Assembly (NCBI GenBank): GCA_937928005.1
Contig: CALFVD010000044.1
Span: 21,584-85,583, forward strand
DNA: 64,000 bases
Reading direction: 5' to 3'
From: an uncultured Neomegalonema sp.
GTDB lineage: Bacteria; Pseudomonadota; Alphaproteobacteria; Rhodobacterales; Rhodobacteraceae
The translations under genes were made by a program, and so were the position numbers. Below the pieces are notes generated by a model. It searched no databases. It was given only the letters and a program-made list of their open reading frames with translations, and was not told the origin of the DNA. Positions 61,628-64,000 of the stretch are shown in pieces. Every line of letters starts with the position of its first letter. The first letter of the stretch is position 1.

Positions 61628-63925
61628 ATGCTGTCGCGCCTCGCTCTTGTTCTAGCTCTTGCCGCCACACCGGCCTTCGTGCAGGCCGCGCCTCTACCGG
61701 GCGCGACAGCCAGCGCAGAGCTGGAATATCTGGCCACTGTCCCGCATGTCGATCCGCCCCGCACACAATATATCGATCCACAGGGTAAGCCGGTTTACCG
61801 CAACCGTCTCCTCCTCGAACGATCGCCTTACCTGCGCCAGCATGCACATAACCCGGTAAATTGGTTCCCATGGGGTGATGCGGCGCTGGCCGAGGCCGCC
61901 CGTCGCAACGTGCCGATCTTTCTCTCTGTTGGTTATGCCACCTGCCACTGGTGCCATGTTATGGAGGAAGAAAGTTTCGATAACACGGCGGTCGCCGATA
62001 TCCTCAACCGTCAATACGTTGCGGTAAAAGTGGACCGTGAGACGCTGCCCCATATCGACGCTCAATACATGCTGGCGACCCAGATCCTCGACCAGCGCGG
62101 CGGATGGCCCAACAATGTCTTTCTGATGCCCGATGGCAAACCCATCGTCGCAATGGGCTATGCCCCTCCCGGCACCTTTATGAATGCTCTCAACGGCATG
62201 GCCGATGATTGGCGGCAACCTGAAGGCCGCGCCGCTATGAGTAATCAGGCCGATTCCGTCAGTGAACTCGTCCGCCTCATCTCCCTGCGCCGCACGGCGG
62301 CGGCGGAGGTGGACGACGCCCTGTTCGAGCAAGCCGGAGCGGAAATTCTCGCCACCCATGATGATTTCGAGGGTGGTTTCGGCAAAGCCCCTAAATTCCC
62401 CAATGAGACGACGATTCTCTACCTCCTCGACCATTATGAGCGTAGCGGCGACCGCGCCACACTACAGGCTGCCACCACCTCGCTTGATCATATGGTAGCG
62501 GGCGGCATCCATGACCATATCGGCGGCGGCTTCCATCGCTACTCGGTCGATGCGGGATGGCGCACCCCTCATTTCGAGAAAATGCTATATAATCAGGCGC
62601 TTATCGGGCAAGCATTGATACAGGCGTACCGCCTGACAGACAATCCTTCTTATGAGCGCGCCGCACGTCGTGCCCTCGACTACGTGATCCGCGAAATGAC
62701 TGCACCCGAAGGTGGTTTTTTCGCTGCGCAAGACGCAGATAGCCTCATCTCACCGGGTGGCAGGATGGAGGAAGGCGCTTTCTACACCTGGAACCCTGAT
62801 CAGACCGCCGCCGCCACAGGAGCCGATGACAGCTTCGCCACCATCGCCCTTGGCCTAGACCAAGCCCCCACCGTGCCGACCGGCTCGGTTGCGCATATGG
62901 ACCCCACCATAGGGGCAGATTATGCTCGCCTCGACCCCATTCTAGAGCGGATGCGCGTTTCCCGCGCCACCCGCCCCGCGCCCCTAACCGATGAGAAAAT
63001 TATCGCGGGTTGGAATGGCCTGATGATCCGCACGCTCACCGATGCATCGGTCGAGTTCAACGAACCTCGTTATCTCGCCGCCGCGCAACGCGCCTATGAT
63101 TTCGTAACGACCCGGATGCTCGACGGCTCTGGCGCCCTTGCCCGCGCCTATGCAAATGGACCGCTCGAAAAGGGCGGCCTGCGCGATTACGCATGGATCG
63201 GCATTGGCGCGCTCGCTCTCTATGACGCCACGCATGACACTCGCTATCTAGCCACCGCCGCACGTATGGCCGACCAGACCCGCACGCGCTTTTCCGATGG
63301 TGCGGATGCCCCGCTTCGCCTATCCCAAGAACCCGGCCCATTAGGGGGCAGCTACGATGTGATTGAGGGGGCCACACCAACCGGTAACGGCTCCGCCCTC
63401 GAACTCTTCGCCCGCTTATCCCGCCGCATCGCCGACGATGCACGCGCCGTACAATATCGTGGTTATGCCGATGACCTGCTCGCCGCCCTCGCCCAATCAC
63501 TTAAGGAAGCCCCGACCGCCCATCTATCCGCCATTGATGCCGCCGCCTTGCATCACCGGGGCGAGACAGGATCACGTCGCCATCTCGGCAACGGCGTTGC
63601 AACAGCCGCCCTTGATATGCAAGGCAGCACCCTTAGCATTGCACTCGATTTCGCACCCGGCTGGCATGCCAATTCTGACCACCCTCTCAATCCAGACCTG
63701 ATCCCCACCAGCCTAACCGGGGCGGGCATCTCGAATGTGCAATACCCTGCACAAAAGGTGGTTCAACTCGGTTTCCAACAAGAGCCACTCTCGGTCATTG
63801 ATGGGAAAGTCGCGATATCAGCGCAATCGACGGGCGCACAAGCAGCGGATTTAACCATCCAGATATGCAACGACGCCCTCTGCCTACCCCCCGAACGGGT
63901 TACATTCCGACTGCCGGGAGCTTGA
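61628..63925 (+). CDS. DUF255 thioredoxin-fold protein with DsbD-alpha-like C-terminus
   Basis: The 765 residues begin with a signal peptide ([20 protein letters not shown]). The DUF255 thioredoxin-like domain has CHWC at 106-109 ([15 protein letters not shown]). An alpha/alpha-toroid region ([36 protein letters not shown], read in parts) follows. The last 120 residues ([35 protein letters not shown]) resemble the N-terminal domain of DsbD. It is probably a periplasmic thiol-redox protein. It starts 84 bp after phoB and has its own ribosome site; a longer frame from 61547 would lose the signal peptide. Confidence 0.82.
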   Translation: MLSRLALVLALAATPAFVQAAPLPGATASAELEYLATVPHVDPPRTQYIDPQGKPVYRNRLLLERSPYLRQHAHNPVNWFPWGDAALAEAARRNVPIFLSVGYATCHWCHVMEEESFDNTAVADILNRQYVAVKVDRETLPHIDAQYMLATQILDQRGGWPNNVFLMPDGKPIVAMGYAPPGTFMNALNGMADDWRQPEGRAAMSNQADSVSELVRLISLRRTAAAEVDDALFEQAGAEILATHDDFEGGFGKAPKFPNETTILYLLDHYERSGDRATLQAATTSLDHMVAGGIHDHIGGGFHRYSVDAGWRTPHFEKMLYNQALIGQALIQAYRLTDNPSYERAARRALDYVIREMTAPEGGFFAAQDADSLISPGGRMEEGAFYTWNPDQTAAATGADDSFATIALGLDQAPTVPTGSVAHMDPTIGADYARLDPILERMRVSRATRPAPLTDEKIIAGWNGLMIRTLTDASVEFNEPRYLAAAQRAYDFVTTRMLDGSGALARAYANGPLEKGGLRDYAWIGIGALALYDATHDTRYLATAARMADQTRTRFSDGADAPLRLSQEPGPLGGSYDVIEGATPTGNGSALELFARLSRRIADDARAVQYRGYADDLLAALAQSLKEAPTAHLSAIDAAALHHRGETGSRRHLGNGVATAALDMQGSTLSIALDFAPGWHANSDHPLNPDLIPTSLTGAGISNVQYPAQKVVQLGFQQEPLSVIDGKVAISAQSTGAQAADLTIQICNDALCLPPERVTFRLPGA

Positions 63926-63933
63926 ATATAAAA

Positions 63934-63973
63934 GGGCCATGAAACACGCCAGATACAGCGCACTTCATGGCCC
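63934..63973. terminator. Possible terminator hairpin after the DUF255 gene
   Basis: GGGCCATGAA pairs perfectly with TTCATGGCCC across a 20 nt loop, 9 bp after the stop codon. No run of T follows, so a Rho-independent terminator is only possible; another RNA structure is the alternative. Confidence 0.4.
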
Positions 63974-64000
63974 CAACCACTTGGTCTACTGGCTTCGTCA

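Overview
The window looks like chromosome of a free-living alphaproteobacterium. The evidence is an NDUFS4-type complex I accessory subunit gene, a ChpT-like histidine phosphotransferase, crotonyl-CoA carboxylase/reductase, a stand-alone MnmD, a split succinyl-CoA:3-ketoacid CoA-transferase and an NnrU protein. The genus cannot be named from sequence alone. Most of the window is dense housekeeping and catabolic DNA with many 1 to 8 base gene overlaps.

Layout. 0.3-3.2 kb: an NmrA-like reductase and a divergent idnO/idnD pair for idonate/gluconate use. 3.3-6.0 kb: a lipoprotein and a scoA-hypothetical-scoB operon, peppered with copies of a 96 bp palindromic repeat. 6.1-10 kb: an esterase, a 3-methyladenine DNA glycosylase, gluQ and an EamA exporter. 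10-15 kb: ugd, then isobutyryl-CoA dehydrogenase, threonine ammonia-lyase and isovaleryl-CoA dehydrogenase. 15-20 kb: rluE and five periplasmic proteins of the type found with PQQ alcohol oxidation, without the dehydrogenase. 20-24 kb: an MFS exporter, an Fe-S flavoprotein of the F420-hydrogenase beta family and ccr. 24-34 kb: a PAS protein, uvrA, moeA-mobB-mobA and associated genes, argG, the NDUFS4-like gene and tRNA-Arg(TCT). 34-44 kb: valS carrying an in-frame palindromic insertion, an SDR, an M48 peptidase, a split MnmC-like pair, a DUF3553 microprotein, chpT-like, phnM-like and an RTX protein.

44.9-52.2 kb is the most unusual region. A zinc-ribbon/class III cyclase/AAA/TPR regulator is translationally coupled to a YcaO protein. 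The YcaO gene is coupled to tfuA, which is followed one base later by a gluzincin-type metallopeptidase. Next comes a 270-residue protein ending in nine tandem copies of the hexapeptide QSRAMM (one is QARAMM) and a His-rich tail. I read this as a multi-core ribosomal peptide (RiPP) cluster of the YcaO-TfuA class that makes thioamides. It is analogous in logic to the APR-repeat thiovarsolin system, but with an unrelated core, a very long leader-like domain, a dedicated metallopeptidase and a cyclase regulator.

52.2-64 kb: a DUF1178 gene, then a complete phosphate regulon (phoR, pstS, pstC, pstA, pstB, phoU, phoB) with a recognisable Pho box upstream of pstS, and a thioredoxin-fold DUF255 protein with a DsbD-alpha-like C-terminus. 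Six copies of the 96 bp repeat family occur in the window. In two cases the repeat supplies the stop codon of the adjacent gene, and in phoR also the last residues.
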